Assembly (NCBI RefSeq): GCF_004382795.1
Contig: NZ_SMSG01000002.1
Span: 558,001-622,000, forward strand
Direction: 5' to 3'
DNA: 64,000 bases
From: Cumulibacter soli
GTDB lineage: Bacteria; Actinomycetota; Actinomycetes; Mycobacteriales; Antricoccaceae
Shown here: in pieces, positions 38,310-47,189 of the stretch
How the letters are laid out: each line of letters starts with the position of its first letter
Numbering within the stretch: position 1 is the stretch's first letter
Position numbers and translations under genes: made by a program
Notes under the pieces: model-generated
Database searches by the model: none
What the model was told of the DNA's origin: nothing
Seen by the model: the letters and a program-made list of their open reading frames with translations, nothing else

Positions 38310-39416
38310 ATGGGTGGTGAGAGTCAGCCCCGCAAGAACCGCAACCCGCTGAGTGGACTGCCGGTCATTCGACGCGGCAATCCCCCGAAGGACACCCCCG
38401 AGCCGACGGTGCGTCACGACCCGATCGTCGGATTGGCGGTATATCGCGACGGTGAGGTTCTCTCGCGCGGCGGTGAGTGTGCCGCGGCCGCCGAACTCGC
38501 GCGGCGCGAGAACGGCTTCGTGTGGTTGGGCCTGCATGAGCCGACCGCCGAGGAGTTCGAGACGATCGCGAACGAGTTCGGTCTGCACCCGCTGTCCGCC
38601 GAGGACGCGGTCATGGCGCATAACCGTCCCAAACTCGAGGCGTACGACGATTCGTTGTTCATGGTCATGAAGACCGCGCGATACGTCGAGCACGAAGAGT
38701 TGACCTCGACCAGCGAGGTCATCCGTACCAGTGAAGTCATGGTGTTCATCGGCAGTTATTTCGCGATCAGTGTGCGGCACGGCGATTTCGGCGAGTTGGG
38801 CGAATTGCGCGATCGCCTCGAGAACCACGACACCGATCTGTTGCGGCTCGGACCGGCCGCAGTCATGTATGCGATTGCGGACGTCGTCGTCGATCGCTAC
38901 TTGGATGTCTGCGTCGAAGTCGAGGAAGACCTCGATGAGCTCGAGGCGAGCGTGTTCTCACCGCATCGCACCAACCATGACGTTGAACGGATCTACCAAC
39001 TCAAGCGTGAGTTGCTCGCGCTCAAGCGGGCGGTGACACCGCTGGCGATTCCATTCGACAACCTCGCGAACCGCCCGATGAGGATGGTGCCGGCGCCGAT
39101 TCGCGACTACTTCCGCGATATCAACGACCACCTCAGTAAGACCCGCGACACCGTGGCCGGTCTGGACGAATTGCTCACCTCGATATTGCAGGCCTCGATT
39201 GCGCGGATCTCGTTGTCGGAGAACGAGGACATGCGCAAGATCACCTCATGGGCAGCGATCGCGGCCGTACCAACCGCGATCGCAGGCATCTACGGTATGA
39301 ACTTCACCGTCATGCCAGAGTTGGATTGGCGATTCGGTTACCCGGCGGTCATGCTGCTCATGCTGACGATCTGCGTGTTGCTTTATCGCGGGTTCAAGCG
39401 CAACAACTGGCTCTAA
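38310..39416 (+). CDS. corA: CorA family Mg2+/Co2+ transporter
   Basis: Divalent cation channel, 368 residues. Long cytoplasmic domain with a charged stalk helix (about 200-300), then two C-terminal transmembrane helices. The first ends in the signature YGMNF (GMN selectivity motif) and the last is followed by the basic tail FKRNNWL. Typical of CorA. Divergent from metG, 98 bases away. Confidence 0.94.
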   Translation: MGGESQPRKNRNPLSGLPVIRRGNPPKDTPEPTVRHDPIVGLAVYRDGEVLSRGGECAAAAELARRENGFVWLGLHEPTAEEFETIANEFGLHPLSAEDAVMAHNRPKLEAYDDSLFMVMKTARYVEHEELTSTSEVIRTSEVMVFIGSYFAISVRHGDFGELGELRDRLENHDTDLLRLGPAAVMYAIADVVVDRYLDVCVEVEEDLDELEASVFSPHRTNHDVERIYQLKRELLALKRAVTPLAIPFDNLANRPMRMVPAPIRDYFRDINDHLSKTRDTVAGLDELLTSILQASIARISLSENEDMRKITSWAAIAAVPTAIAGIYGMNFTVMPELDWRFGYPAVMLLMLTICVLLYRGFKRNNWL

Positions 39417-39567
39417 CGTCCTCCTACCGCGTGATGTGCCGCCCCACTGTCGGGATATCGATATCGCGGACCGCCGCCCGGATCTAAACCACGGAGCGAG
39501 GACCTGACCGCGGGCGCGCGCCTCGTTGGTGGCGCCGTCCCGTCTACCCCACGGCGCGGAGCGCTGG

Positions 39568-40398
39568 CTAACGGGCGTGGAAGGCGTCGAAGACAGCGCG
39601 TTTAGGCGTGCCGGTCGCTGCCGCGACCAGCGCGACGGCGTCCTTCTTACTGGAGCCGGCATCGACCTCTTTGGCCACCAGCGCGCGCAACTCCTCGGCG
39701 TCCAACTCACGACGCGGTTGAGCGCCGGCGATCACCAGCGTGATTTCACCGCGAACCCCATCAGCGGCCCACTCTGCCAGTTCGGCGAGCGTGCCGCGTT
39801 TGACCTCCTCGTATGTCTTCGTCAGTTCGCGACATACCGCCGCACGCCGCTCACCGCCCAGGACCTCGACGCACGCCTCGAGCGTGGCGGCTATGCGGTG
39901 CGGCGCTTCGAACGCGATCACAGTGCGCGGCTCGGCGACCAATTGCGCGAGCATCCGCGCCCGCTCCCCCGGCTTACGTGGCACGAACCCTTCGAAGCAG
40001 AACCGGTCGCTCGGCAACCCGGACAGCGCCAATGCAACGGTCACTGCAGATGGTCCCGGTAAGCAGGTGACCGGCAGACCGGCGTCCACCGCCGCGTCGA
40101 CCACTCGGTACCCCGGATCGGAGACCGTTGGCATGCCGGCATCCGAGACCACCAGCACCGACGATCCTGCACGTAGCGCCTCGACGAGCTCGCTCGCCCG
40201 TTCTGCCTCACGGTGGTCGTAATAGGAGACGACCCTGGCTGTCAGCGTCACGCCCAGGTCGGCCGCGAGACGTTTCGTACGGCGCGTGTCCTCGGCGGCG
40301 ATAACGTCCGCGTCGGCCAGCGCTCTGCGCAGCCGGTCGCTGGAATCCTCACGATTGCCCAGCGGTGTTCCGGCGAGCACCAGCGTTCCGGGCGGCAT
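39568..40398 (-). CDS. rsmI: 16S rRNA (cytidine1402-2'-O)-methyltransferase RsmI
   Basis: Tetrapyrrole-methylase-fold SAM enzyme modifying C1402 of 16S rRNA. 276 residues. LVLAGTPLGNREDSS, AAEDTRRTKRLA, VVSDAGMPTVSDPG, LPGPSAVTVALALSGLP and FEAPHRI are the family signatures. ATG at 40398 has GGAG eight bases upstream. Divergent from pmt with a 61-base gap, the same arrangement as Rv1003/Rv1002c. Confidence 0.95.
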   Translation of the reverse strand: MPPGTLVLAGTPLGNREDSSDRLRRALADADVIAAEDTRRTKRLAADLGVTLTARVVSYYDHREAERASELVEALRAGSSVLVVSDAGMPTVSDPGYRVVDAAVDAGLPVTCLPGPSAVTVALALSGLPSDRFCFEGFVPRKPGERARMLAQLVAEPRTVIAFEAPHRIAATLEACVEVLGGERRAAVCRELTKTYEEVKRGTLAELAEWAADGVRGEITLVIAGAQPRRELDAEELRALVAKEVDAGSSKKDAVALVAAATGTPKRAVFDAFHAR

Positions 40399-40459
40399 TC
40401 GCCATGCTCCGAGATCGCCGCGCACACTATTCACGCCGCTCAGCCTACGATCTACACCC

Positions 40460-42037
40460 GTGAGTGATGACGCCGCATCGATGCCCGCCGACGCCCCGGT
40501 GACTTCCACGCTCACCATTGATTCCCGGCGCCCGGCTGATTCCCGACGCCCGGCCATCGCACCCGACGTCGAGGCGCAGCGCCGACGCGACATCGTACGA
40601 CGGCTCGCACCACCGATGCCTGCCGATACCGGCCGCGCCTGGATCGCGACCCTGGTGCTGGTTCTCGCCGCCGCGATCGTCCGGTTGGTGAATCTCGGTT
40701 TCCCACAGCGCTTGGTCTTCGACGAGGCGTACTACGTGCCCGAGGCCGAACAGATTCTGCGGTACGGGTTCGAGGAAAACCGCGCGTATTACTTCATCGT
40801 CCACCCGCCATTCGGTAAATGGAACATCGCACTCGGCGAGTGGCTGTTCGGCTACACGCCGAACGGGTGGCGCTTCAGCGCGGTACTCGCTGGCGTAATC
40901 GCAATCGCGCTGCTGACCTTCGTGGTCCGCCGGATTACCCGATCGACGTTCCTGGGTCTGGCGGCCGGGGTGATGTTGGCCTGCGACGGTTTCTCATTCG
41001 TTCTAAGCCGCACCGGAATCCTGGACATCTTCCTTCAAGTGTGGGTACTTGCCGGGTTCGTCTGCATAGTGCTCGATCGCGACCGGTTCCGCGCACAACT
41101 CGCCGCGGCGTACGAATCCGGGCGGTCGTACGGCCGTTGGGGCCCGGCCGTTGGATTCCGCTGGTGGCGCCTAGCCGCCGGCGTCTGCTTCGGCCTGGCG
41201 ATGTCGGTGAAGTGGAGCGGCGGCTACTTTCTCGCCATCTTCGCGATCCTGTCCGTATGGTGGGATGTCGGCGCATACCGGCTGATCGGACTTCGACGGC
41301 CGTACCTCGTCGCGATACGCCGTTCGCTACCGTTCGCGTTCTGGGATCTGGCGCTCGTACCCGCACTCACCTATCTGGCGAGCTGGATCGGCTGGTTCGC
41401 CGGCGAATCGGCACAGGGACGCCACTGGGCCGAAGGTCGCGCGAGCGACTATCCCTTCATTCCGGAGGCGATACGGTCCTGGTGGCACATGCAAGGCGAG
41501 TGGCTGACCTTCCACAACGAGCTGTCCAGCCCCCATCCGTTTGAGTCCGGGCCATGGTCGTGGCTGTTCACCGGACGGCCCGTGCTGATGCTCAACGACC
41601 ACTTCAACCAGCAGGGCACGGACACCTGGAACACGATTGTGATGATCGGCAACCCTGCGCTGTGGTGGGTGTTCGCGCTCGCCGCACTGTGGTGCTGCTG
41701 GCGGTTGATCACGCGCCGCGACTGGGCGGCCGCGGCCGTGATCGGCGGCATAGTCGCCGGCTGGGCGTTGTGGCTGATCAACACCGATCGCACGATGTTC
41801 ATGTTTTACATGGCGCCGGTAGTGCCGTTCTTCATCCTGGCGATCGCGCTGTGTCTGCAGGACGTGCTGGGCTCGCGATCAGACCTGCCGCTGCGCCGCA
41901 AGGCAGGCGCGGCCGGGGTATCTGCGTACCTGGCGCTGGTGATCGTGCTGTTCGTATTCTTCCTACCCGTGCTCAACGGTAGCGATATGAGCACCGAGGA
42001 ACGTTCGGCGCGAATGTGGTTGAGCACGTGGGGCTAG
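40460..42037 (+). CDS. pmt: Dolichyl-phosphate-mannose-type protein mannosyltransferase
   Basis: GT39-family polytopic membrane enzyme that O-mannosylates secreted proteins using polyprenyl-phosphate mannose. 525 residues, with an N-terminal cytoplasmic tail and about ten transmembrane segments from residue 55 on. The first external loop has LVFDEAYYVPEA (catalytic Asp-Glu) and IVHPPFGKW; a later luminal region has GEWLTFHNEL and YMAPVVPFF. GTG start at 40460. Its stop overlaps that of the convergent methyltransferase in the four bases CTAG. Confidence 0.95.
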   Translation: MSDDAASMPADAPVTSTLTIDSRRPADSRRPAIAPDVEAQRRRDIVRRLAPPMPADTGRAWIATLVLVLAAAIVRLVNLGFPQRLVFDEAYYVPEAEQILRYGFEENRAYYFIVHPPFGKWNIALGEWLFGYTPNGWRFSAVLAGVIAIALLTFVVRRITRSTFLGLAAGVMLACDGFSFVLSRTGILDIFLQVWVLAGFVCIVLDRDRFRAQLAAAYESGRSYGRWGPAVGFRWWRLAAGVCFGLAMSVKWSGGYFLAIFAILSVWWDVGAYRLIGLRRPYLVAIRRSLPFAFWDLALVPALTYLASWIGWFAGESAQGRHWAEGRASDYPFIPEAIRSWWHMQGEWLTFHNELSSPHPFESGPWSWLFTGRPVLMLNDHFNQQGTDTWNTIVMIGNPALWWVFALAALWCCWRLITRRDWAAAAVIGGIVAGWALWLINTDRTMFMFYMAPVVPFFILAIALCLQDVLGSRSDLPLRRKAGAAGVSAYLALVIVLFVFFLPVLNGSDMSTEERSARMWLSTWG

Positions 42038-42594
42038 TCGGCCTCCATGCCCCACTGTGGGGTCTGCGCCAACGAACTCCAATACTGCCGGCGCGCTTCA
42101 TACATCGCGATCGACGCGGCAGTCGCCACATTTAGCGAGCCGACTCTGCCTATTTGCGGCAGAAAACCGACGGCGTCCACCGCAGCCAGTGCCGCCGCGC
42201 TCACCCCACGATCCTCATGTCCCAGTAGGAGCGCCGACGGCTTCGTCAGGTCGATCTCGTGCAGCGGGCGCGATTCGTCGGCAAGTTCCAGTGCGACGAC
42301 CGCGTAGCCGTCGCCTTGCGCCGCAGCGATCGCGGCGAGCCCATCGTCGTAGGTCGTGTACGCCAGGTATCGGTCGGTGCCCAGCGCGGTCTTCTGAGTC
42401 TTTGGCGACCGGGGCGCAGCCGAGTCCCCGCCGAGGTACAACTGTCGTACGCCGAGCGCTGCCGCCGTGCGAATAATGGCGCCCACGTTCCACGGCGAAG
42501 CCACAGAATCCAGCACCAGCGCGAGTTCGGGTGGGTCGGTACGTTTCCAGCTGCGGTGCAGGCGTTTGAGATCTGTTCCCCGCAATTGGCTCAT
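42034..42594 (-). CDS. TrmH/SpoU family RNA 2'-O-methyltransferase
   Basis: SPOUT-fold (knotted) RNA ribose methylase, 186 residues. Motif 1 SPWNVGAIIRTAAALG, motif 2 LLLGHEDRGVS, motif 3 GSLNVATAASIAMYEARRQ. Lacks a long N-terminal domain, so closer to TrmH/TrmL-type tRNA methylases than to RlmB; target is not certain. ATG overlaps the upstream methylase stop by four bases (ATGA), so the two are translated together. Confidence 0.88.
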   Translation of the reverse strand: MSQLRGTDLKRLHRSWKRTDPPELALVLDSVASPWNVGAIIRTAAALGVRQLYLGGDSAAPRSPKTQKTALGTDRYLAYTTYDDGLAAIAAAQGDGYAVVALELADESRPLHEIDLTKPSALLLGHEDRGVSAAALAAVDAVGFLPQIGRVGSLNVATAASIAMYEARRQYWSSLAQTPQWGMEAD

Positions 42595-43208
42595 CGCACT
42601 TCCCTTTCCTGGCGCACTTGTAGGGTGCGATAGCTATTGCGCGAAGATACGCGCTCGACGTCGAATCCTTGACCGGTAAGCCATCCCGCCAACGAGTCCG
42701 AACCGAGATGTTTACCCACCACGAAGTACGCCGTACCGTCAGGCGCCAGACGCCCCAACCAGTGCAGCAATAATGCCTGTAGCGGACGTTTGCCGATCCT
42801 AATTGGCGGGTTGGAGTAGATCGCGTCGAACACGATGTCAGCGGGGACCGCTTCGGGCGGACATACCGTCACGTTGCTCAACGCATTGCGTTGCGCGTTC
42901 GCAGCGGTGAGCGCACGCGCTCGCTCGTTCACATCAATGGCGATAACATCGCTATGCGGTGATCGCGCCGCTAAAGTGAGCGCGATTGGCCCGTACCCGC
43001 ATCCCAGGTCCAGCAGAGATCCGGATGCCGGTGGCGGTGGTGCCGACTCCAAGAAGATTCGAGTCGCATCGTCGAGTCGACCGTAACTAAACACCCCGTG
43101 GTCGCTGGTGAGCGTCAACGAAATATCAGGCAACAACACATCGACATCGCGCGGTTCGCTACGAATATCGGGCGTCTGAGAGAAGTAGTGCTCGCCGCCG
43201 TCGCTCAT
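42591..43208 (-). CDS. RsmC-type class I methyltransferase
   Basis: 205 residues. Starts with HYFSQTPDIRSEP, has a SAM motif LLDLGCGYGPIAL, the acidic IAIDVNERA and the N6/N2-methylase motif SNPPIRIGK, and ends in the RsmC/RlmG-type beta hairpin. It is the single-domain form lacking the N-terminal pseudo-methylase domain. Probably a 16S rRNA guanine-N2 methylase; exact base is inference. Coupled to the downstream SpoU gene. Confidence 0.88.
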   Translation of the reverse strand: MSDGGEHYFSQTPDIRSEPRDVDVLLPDISLTLTSDHGVFSYGRLDDATRIFLESAPPPPASGSLLDLGCGYGPIALTLAARSPHSDVIAIDVNERARALTAANAQRNALSNVTVCPPEAVPADIVFDAIYSNPPIRIGKRPLQALLLHWLGRLAPDGTAYFVVGKHLGSDSLAGWLTGQGFDVERVSSRNSYRTLQVRQEREVR

Positions 43209-43407
43209 ACCGCAATCCTAACGAGCGACGTATATGTGACTGATTCCGGCCAATTGGTAACGATCGCACAAGGACTGTGCGGCACCTCTGCGCATATCGC
43301 ACACTTTCGTATCGGCCGCATCAGGTTTCTGTGCGGCAATTGTCTCTGCTCCGCCACAATTCGACTGAGTTTGACCTTGCTCATAGACGTTTCCAACAGA
43401 CTCTGTT

Positions 43408-43430
43408 ATCGCGCGCGCAGCGCGCGTGAT
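43408..43430. repeat. GC-alternating hairpin upstream of the ect promoter
   Basis: ATCGCGCGCG (43408-43417) pairs with CGCGCGTGAT (43421-43430), one G-U pair, three-base loop. It lies between the divergent rsmC-like and ect genes. It could insulate the two promoters. Confidence 0.4.
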
Positions 43431-43479
43431 TCCTTACTGTGCGCCAAGTCCCCGATGAGATGACCAACGTTCACCCAGG

Positions 43480-43507
43480 TCGACAAAATCGATAGATCAC
43501 GTATTGT
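43480..43507 (+). promoter_or_regulatory. Putative promoter of the ect operon
   Basis: TCGACA (43480-43485; one mismatch from TTGACA), 16-base spacer, TATTGT (43502-43507; four of six matches to TATAAT). It is the best sigma70-like pair in the 600-base gene-free region 43209-43810. Use of it would give a start near 43514. Confidence 0.5.
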
Positions 43508-43513
43508 GGCTAC

Positions 43514-43810
43514 TGGTCCAGATCGGTCCCGGCGCGTTGCCGGGCCTGCTCGCGGGAGGGCTCCGTGGCGGAGCGCCTCAGCACGTTCGAACCATTGCCG
43601 CTGACGCGGCCCGCGAGCTCGACGCGCAGGTCAAGAAGGACCTGCCGTTACCCGCTGGACGGCACCAGGCGGGCTCCCGTGGCTGAAACTCAGGCGCGGT
43701 CGATACCCATTCCCGGGCCCTGCTAGGCGCTGCTACACCCGCCGCTTCTTCGTGGGTTCATCCCCACACCGTCGCGGCGGGCTCGGAACCGCACCGGAGG
43801 CGATCGCTTA
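43514..43810 (+). promoter_or_regulatory. Long GC-rich structured leader before ectA
   Basis: About 297 bases separate the putative transcription start from ectA. Perfect local hairpins include CCCGGC/GCCGGG, GCTCCG/CGGAGC and GCAGGTC/GACCTGC (loop AAGAAG), all within 43530-43650. A 60-codon TTG frame at 43504-43686 runs through it but lacks a ribosome site and looks spurious. It ends with GGAGG ten bases before the ectA ATG. I do not recognise a known riboswitch class. Confidence 0.45.
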
Positions 43811-44305
43811 ATGCAGTCCGCGAAGTCCTTGTCGGACAAACTTCGTGAACCGACTATCGAGGACGGATCCGCCATGTGGCGGGTCGCGCGTGACTCAGAA
43901 AGACTCGACCTAAACACGCCATACGCCTACTTGCTGTGGGCACGCGACTTCGCTGCGACCTCCGTGGTCGCCGAGGTGGACGGCGTCGTCGGCGGGTTCG
44001 TCAGTGGCTACATCCGTCCCGATGCGCCCGGCACCCTCATGGTGTGGCAGGTCGCTGTGGACGAGGCCTGTCGCGGCCGCGGCTTAGCTGGGCGGATGCT
44101 GGACGAACTGGCTGAGCGCACGGGCGCACACGCCTTGGAGACCACGATCACCGCGGACAACCCCGAGTCGATCGCGTTGTTCAGTTCTTTCGCGCGCCGC
44201 CGTGGCGCCGAACACACTGTCGCGGATCTCTTCACCGCCGACGTCTTCCCCGATGGCGGCGAGCATGAACCCGAGTTGCTACATCGCATCTCCCCACTCC
44301 ACTAA
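43811..44305 (+). CDS. ectA: L-2,4-diaminobutyrate N-acetyltransferase EctA
   Basis: GNAT-fold enzyme for the second step of ectoine synthesis: acetyl-CoA plus diaminobutyrate gives N-gamma-acetyl-diaminobutyrate. 164 residues. N-terminal DLNTPYAYLLWARDF is a strong EctA signature. The acetyl-CoA loop is WQVAVDEACRGRGLAGRML, and TTITADNPESIALF is the substrate region. First gene of ectABCD, with GGAGG upstream. Confidence 0.96.
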   Translation: MQSAKSLSDKLREPTIEDGSAMWRVARDSERLDLNTPYAYLLWARDFAATSVVAEVDGVVGGFVSGYIRPDAPGTLMVWQVAVDEACRGRGLAGRMLDELAERTGAHALETTITADNPESIALFSSFARRRGAEHTVADLFTADVFPDGGEHEPELLHRISPLH

Positions 44306-44349
44306 GCGAGTACCCGATCCAAGTCACTTCCCTAACCAAGGAGAAAAGA

Positions 44350-45651
44350 ATGACTGCCACGATCACCTCTCCCGAAAAGTCCGGAGAGTCCGATAAGCGG
44401 GCGAACCCCGCAACCGATATCTTCGAGCGGCGCGAATCACAAGTTCGCAGTTACTGCCGCAGTTGGCCGGTCGTGTTCGATCGCGCCCGCGGCGCCGAAC
44501 AGGTCACTGAGGACGGCACGACCTACCTGGACTTCTTCTCAGGCGCCGGCGCACTGAACTACGGGCACAACCACCCTGTCATCAAGGGCGCGCTACTGGA
44601 TTACCTCGCCGAGGACAATGTCGTGCACGCCCTGGACATGTACACCCCCGCAAAGCGAGCGTTCCTGACGGCGTTCGAGGAGAAGATTCTGCAGCCGCGG
44701 GGTATGGATCACAAGATTCAACTGCCTGGCCCCACCGGCACGAACTCCGTGGAGACAGCGCTGAAGATCGCCCGCAAGGCCACCGGGCGTCCCTACATCG
44801 TCTCGTTCACCAACGCATTCCACGGGATGACCCTGGGTTCGCTGGCGGTGACCGGCAACTCGATGAAGCGCGAAGGTGCTGGAGCACCGCTGTATCACTC
44901 CCAGACGGCGCCGTACGACGATTACTTCGACGGCGCGACTCCCGACTTCCACTGGCTTGAGTCCGTGTGGGCGGACAGTGGTTCGGGCGTCGACCTACCG
45001 GCTGCCGTGATCGTCGAGACCGTGCAGGGCGAGGGCGGCCTGCGCGCCGCACGTAACGAGTGGTTACGCGACCTTTCGGCGCTGTGCCGTCGTTTCGAGG
45101 TGCTGCTGATCATCGACGACGTGCAAGCCGGATGTGGGCGCACCGGAGCCTTCTTCTCCTTCGAGGAAGCCGGTATCGAGCCAGACATCATCTGCCTGTC
45201 GAAGTCGCTGTCCGGTATGGGGCTGCCGCTGTCGGTTACCCTCCTGCGCCCTGAATTGGATCTGTGGGAGCCGGCCGAGCACAACGGCACCTTCCGCGGG
45301 TTCAACCCCGCTTTCGTCACCGCGACTGCCGCGCTTAATGAGTTCTGGGCAGACGATGCCTTCGAGAACACCGTTCGGGAGCGTTGCGCTCAGCTCACCT
45401 CCGGACTACTGGCCATCATCGATGAGCGCGAGGACGCGAGCTATCGAGGCCGCGGACTGTTGGCCGGGATCGTCTTCGATGATCTCGAGCGCGCCGAGAA
45501 GGTCGCCGCCGAAGCATTCCGCCGCGGTCTACTCATTGAGACTTCCGGGCCCAGCAGCGAGGTCGTCAAGGTCATGCCGCCGCTGACAGTCACCGAAGAA
45601 GAACTCAATCACGGACTCACCATCCTCGCCGAGGCCGTTCGCGCGGCCTAG
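44350..45651 (+). CDS. ectB: Diaminobutyrate-2-oxoglutarate aminotransferase EctB
   Basis: PLP class-III aminotransferase that makes L-2,4-diaminobutyrate from aspartate semialdehyde and glutamate. 433 residues. SYCRSWPVVFDRA and FFSGAGALNYGHNHP are EctB hallmarks, PLP contacts are in FHGMTLGSLAVTGN and IDDVQAGCGRTG, and the PLP Lys is K285 in CLSKSLSGMGLPLS. 44 bases after ectA, with a Shine-Dalgarno-like AAGGAG upstream. Confidence 0.97.
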   Translation: MTATITSPEKSGESDKRANPATDIFERRESQVRSYCRSWPVVFDRARGAEQVTEDGTTYLDFFSGAGALNYGHNHPVIKGALLDYLAEDNVVHALDMYTPAKRAFLTAFEEKILQPRGMDHKIQLPGPTGTNSVETALKIARKATGRPYIVSFTNAFHGMTLGSLAVTGNSMKREGAGAPLYHSQTAPYDDYFDGATPDFHWLESVWADSGSGVDLPAAVIVETVQGEGGLRAARNEWLRDLSALCRRFEVLLIIDDVQAGCGRTGAFFSFEEAGIEPDIICLSKSLSGMGLPLSVTLLRPELDLWEPAEHNGTFRGFNPAFVTATAALNEFWADDAFENTVRERCAQLTSGLLAIIDEREDASYRGRGLLAGIVFDDLERAEKVAAEAFRRGLLIETSGPSSEVVKVMPPLTVTEEELNHGLTILAEAVRAA

Positions 45652-45680
45652 TCGGCACCACAACATCTGAGAGGACATTC

Positions 45681-46070
45681 ATGAAGGTCATACATATCGA
45701 GGATCTCGACGGCGGAGAGCGCGACGTTGATGTGGAGAACTGGCGTAGCCGCCGGTTCGTGCTCGCCGGCGACAAGGTTGGATTCTCCTTCCACGACACG
45801 CTGCTGCGCGCTGGCACCGAGTCGGAGTTTTGGTATGCCAACCACGTGGAATGCGTATATGTCTACGAAGGCACTGGGACGCTGCTGAACCGGGACACCG
45901 GTGAAGAACACGAGTTGCGCCCCGGAACCGTATATCTACTGGATAAGCACGATCGACACACGGTCAAGGCGACGACCGATATCCGCACGGCGTGCGTATT
46001 CAACCCGCCCGTTACCGGCCGCGAAGTTCACGACGAGAACGGCGTGTACCCGCTGGTCGTCGAGGCCTAG
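45681..46070 (+). CDS. ectC: L-ectoine synthase EctC
   Basis: Cupin-fold cyclase closing the ectoine ring. 129 residues, standard length. Starts MKVIHIEDLDGGERDV; has NWRSRRFVLAGDKVGFSFHDTLL, the metal/substrate region FWYANHVECVYVYEGTG, and LRPGTVYLLDKHDRHTV. 29 bases after ectB. Cytoplasmic. Confidence 0.97.
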   Translation: MKVIHIEDLDGGERDVDVENWRSRRFVLAGDKVGFSFHDTLLRAGTESEFWYANHVECVYVYEGTGTLLNRDTGEEHELRPGTVYLLDKHDRHTVKATTDIRTACVFNPPVTGREVHDENGVYPLVVEA

Positions 46071-46136
46071 TCCGCTATCGCCCCGCAAGTTCCCAACAAG
46101 AAAGTCACCGCATAGAACGCCACGAAAGGAATAACG

Positions 46137-47021
46137 ATGAGTCAGACGATCACCGATCTCTTCCCTACGCGAGTCGAGGGTCGCGAGAGTGTCATCCCGC
46201 GCACCGGACCGATCGTGCACAACACCACAGGGCCGATGACGGCCGCTGAGGTAGAGCACATGGAGTCCAAGGGATACGTGCAATTCGCCGACTTGGTGAC
46301 CCGCGACGAGGTCCAGCAGATGCGTGATGAACTCGCTCGCCTCTCGCAGGACCCGCAGGTGCTAGCCGATGAACGCACCGTCACTGAGGCGAAGAGCCGC
46401 GAAGTGCGCTCGATCTTCGAAATCCATAACAGCAACGAGCTGTTCGGTTCGATCGCACGCGACCCGCGGGTGGTTGATCGGGCGCGTCAGGTGCTGGGCT
46501 CGGATGTGTACATCCATCAGAGCCGGGTGAACTTCAAGCCGGCGTTCACCGGCAAGGATTTCTCCTGGCATTCGGATTTCGAGACCTGGCACGCGGAGGA
46601 CGGTATGCCGACTCCACGCGCAGTGAGCATCTCGATCTCGATGACGGACAACTACACGTTCAACGGTCCGCTCTTGATCATGCCGGGCTCGCATCGCGAG
46701 TACATCTCATGCGTGGGTTCGACGCCGGATGACAACTACAAGAACTCGTTGGTGATGCAGGGTGCGGGTACGCCCGATGGCCCGATTCTCACCGAGTTCG
46801 CGGACAAGTACGGCATCGACGTGATGACGGGCAAGGCGGGCGGCGCGACGATGTTCGACGCCAACTGCATGCACGCGTCCAATGGCAACATCACGCCGTA
46901 CTCCCGATCGAACCTATTCCTGGTGTTCAACTCGGTCGAGAACATTCCGGTGGCGCCGTTCTCGGCGAAGCAACCACGCCCGCAGTTCGTCGCCGAACGC
47001 AACCCCACACCGATCGTCTGA
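46137..47021 (+). CDS. ectD: Ectoine 5-hydroxylase EctD
   Basis: Fe(II)/2-oxoglutarate dioxygenase converting ectoine to 5-hydroxyectoine. 294 residues. The iron triad is visible: H145 and D147 in FSWHSDFETWHAEDGMP, and H246 in CMHASNGN. FKPAFTGKDFSWHSDFETWH is the EctD signature region (split here by the iron ligands). Last gene of the operon, 66 bases after ectC, followed by a strong terminator. Its presence means the cell can make both ectoine and hydroxyectoine. Confidence 0.97.
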   Translation: MSQTITDLFPTRVEGRESVIPRTGPIVHNTTGPMTAAEVEHMESKGYVQFADLVTRDEVQQMRDELARLSQDPQVLADERTVTEAKSREVRSIFEIHNSNELFGSIARDPRVVDRARQVLGSDVYIHQSRVNFKPAFTGKDFSWHSDFETWHAEDGMPTPRAVSISISMTDNYTFNGPLLIMPGSHREYISCVGSTPDDNYKNSLVMQGAGTPDGPILTEFADKYGIDVMTGKAGGATMFDANCMHASNGNITPYSRSNLFLVFNSVENIPVAPFSAKQPRPQFVAERNPTPIV

Positions 47022-47032
47022 TTCATCTCCTC

Positions 47033-47072
47033 AACGCCCCGGCGGAGTCTTCGAACTCCGCCGGGGCGTTTT
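47033..47072 (+). terminator. Intrinsic terminator of the ect operon
   Basis: Perfect 16-bp stem, arms 47033-47048 and 47055-47070, six-base loop CTTCGA, followed by TTTT (47069-47072). Twelve bases after the ectD stop. Confidence 0.92.
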
Positions 47073-47128
47073 GGTGTGCTCGCAACGTCGTCGCACCAGA
47101 AAATCTTCCTGCGATGGGGATAAAACGG

Positions 47129-47173
47129 TTGACCGACGATCGGTTCTGTGGTTCATTACTTGAGTAATGAACC
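47129..47173 (+). promoter_or_regulatory. Promoter and dyad operator of the GntR-ABC cassette
   Basis: A -35-like TTGACC lies at 47129-47134. Downstream is a perfect inverted repeat GGTTCATTACT-TG-AGTAATGAACC (47150-47173), covering the expected -10/start region. AAGGAGG and the ATG of the GntR gene follow directly. This is the expected layout for autoregulation by a YtrA-type GntR repressor. Confidence 0.75.
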
Positions 47174-47189
47174 AAGGAGGTGAGCGCAG

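Noticed and set aside
43504-43686. 60-codon frame in the ectA leader
   Set aside because: Starts with TTG, has no ribosome site, is Gly/Ala-rich and overlaps predicted hairpins; more likely untranslated leader.
43514-43810. c-di-AMP (ydaO-type) riboswitch before ectA
   Set aside because: That class occurs upstream of osmolyte and rpf genes in actinobacteria, but I do not see its conserved core sequence here. A covariance search would settle it.
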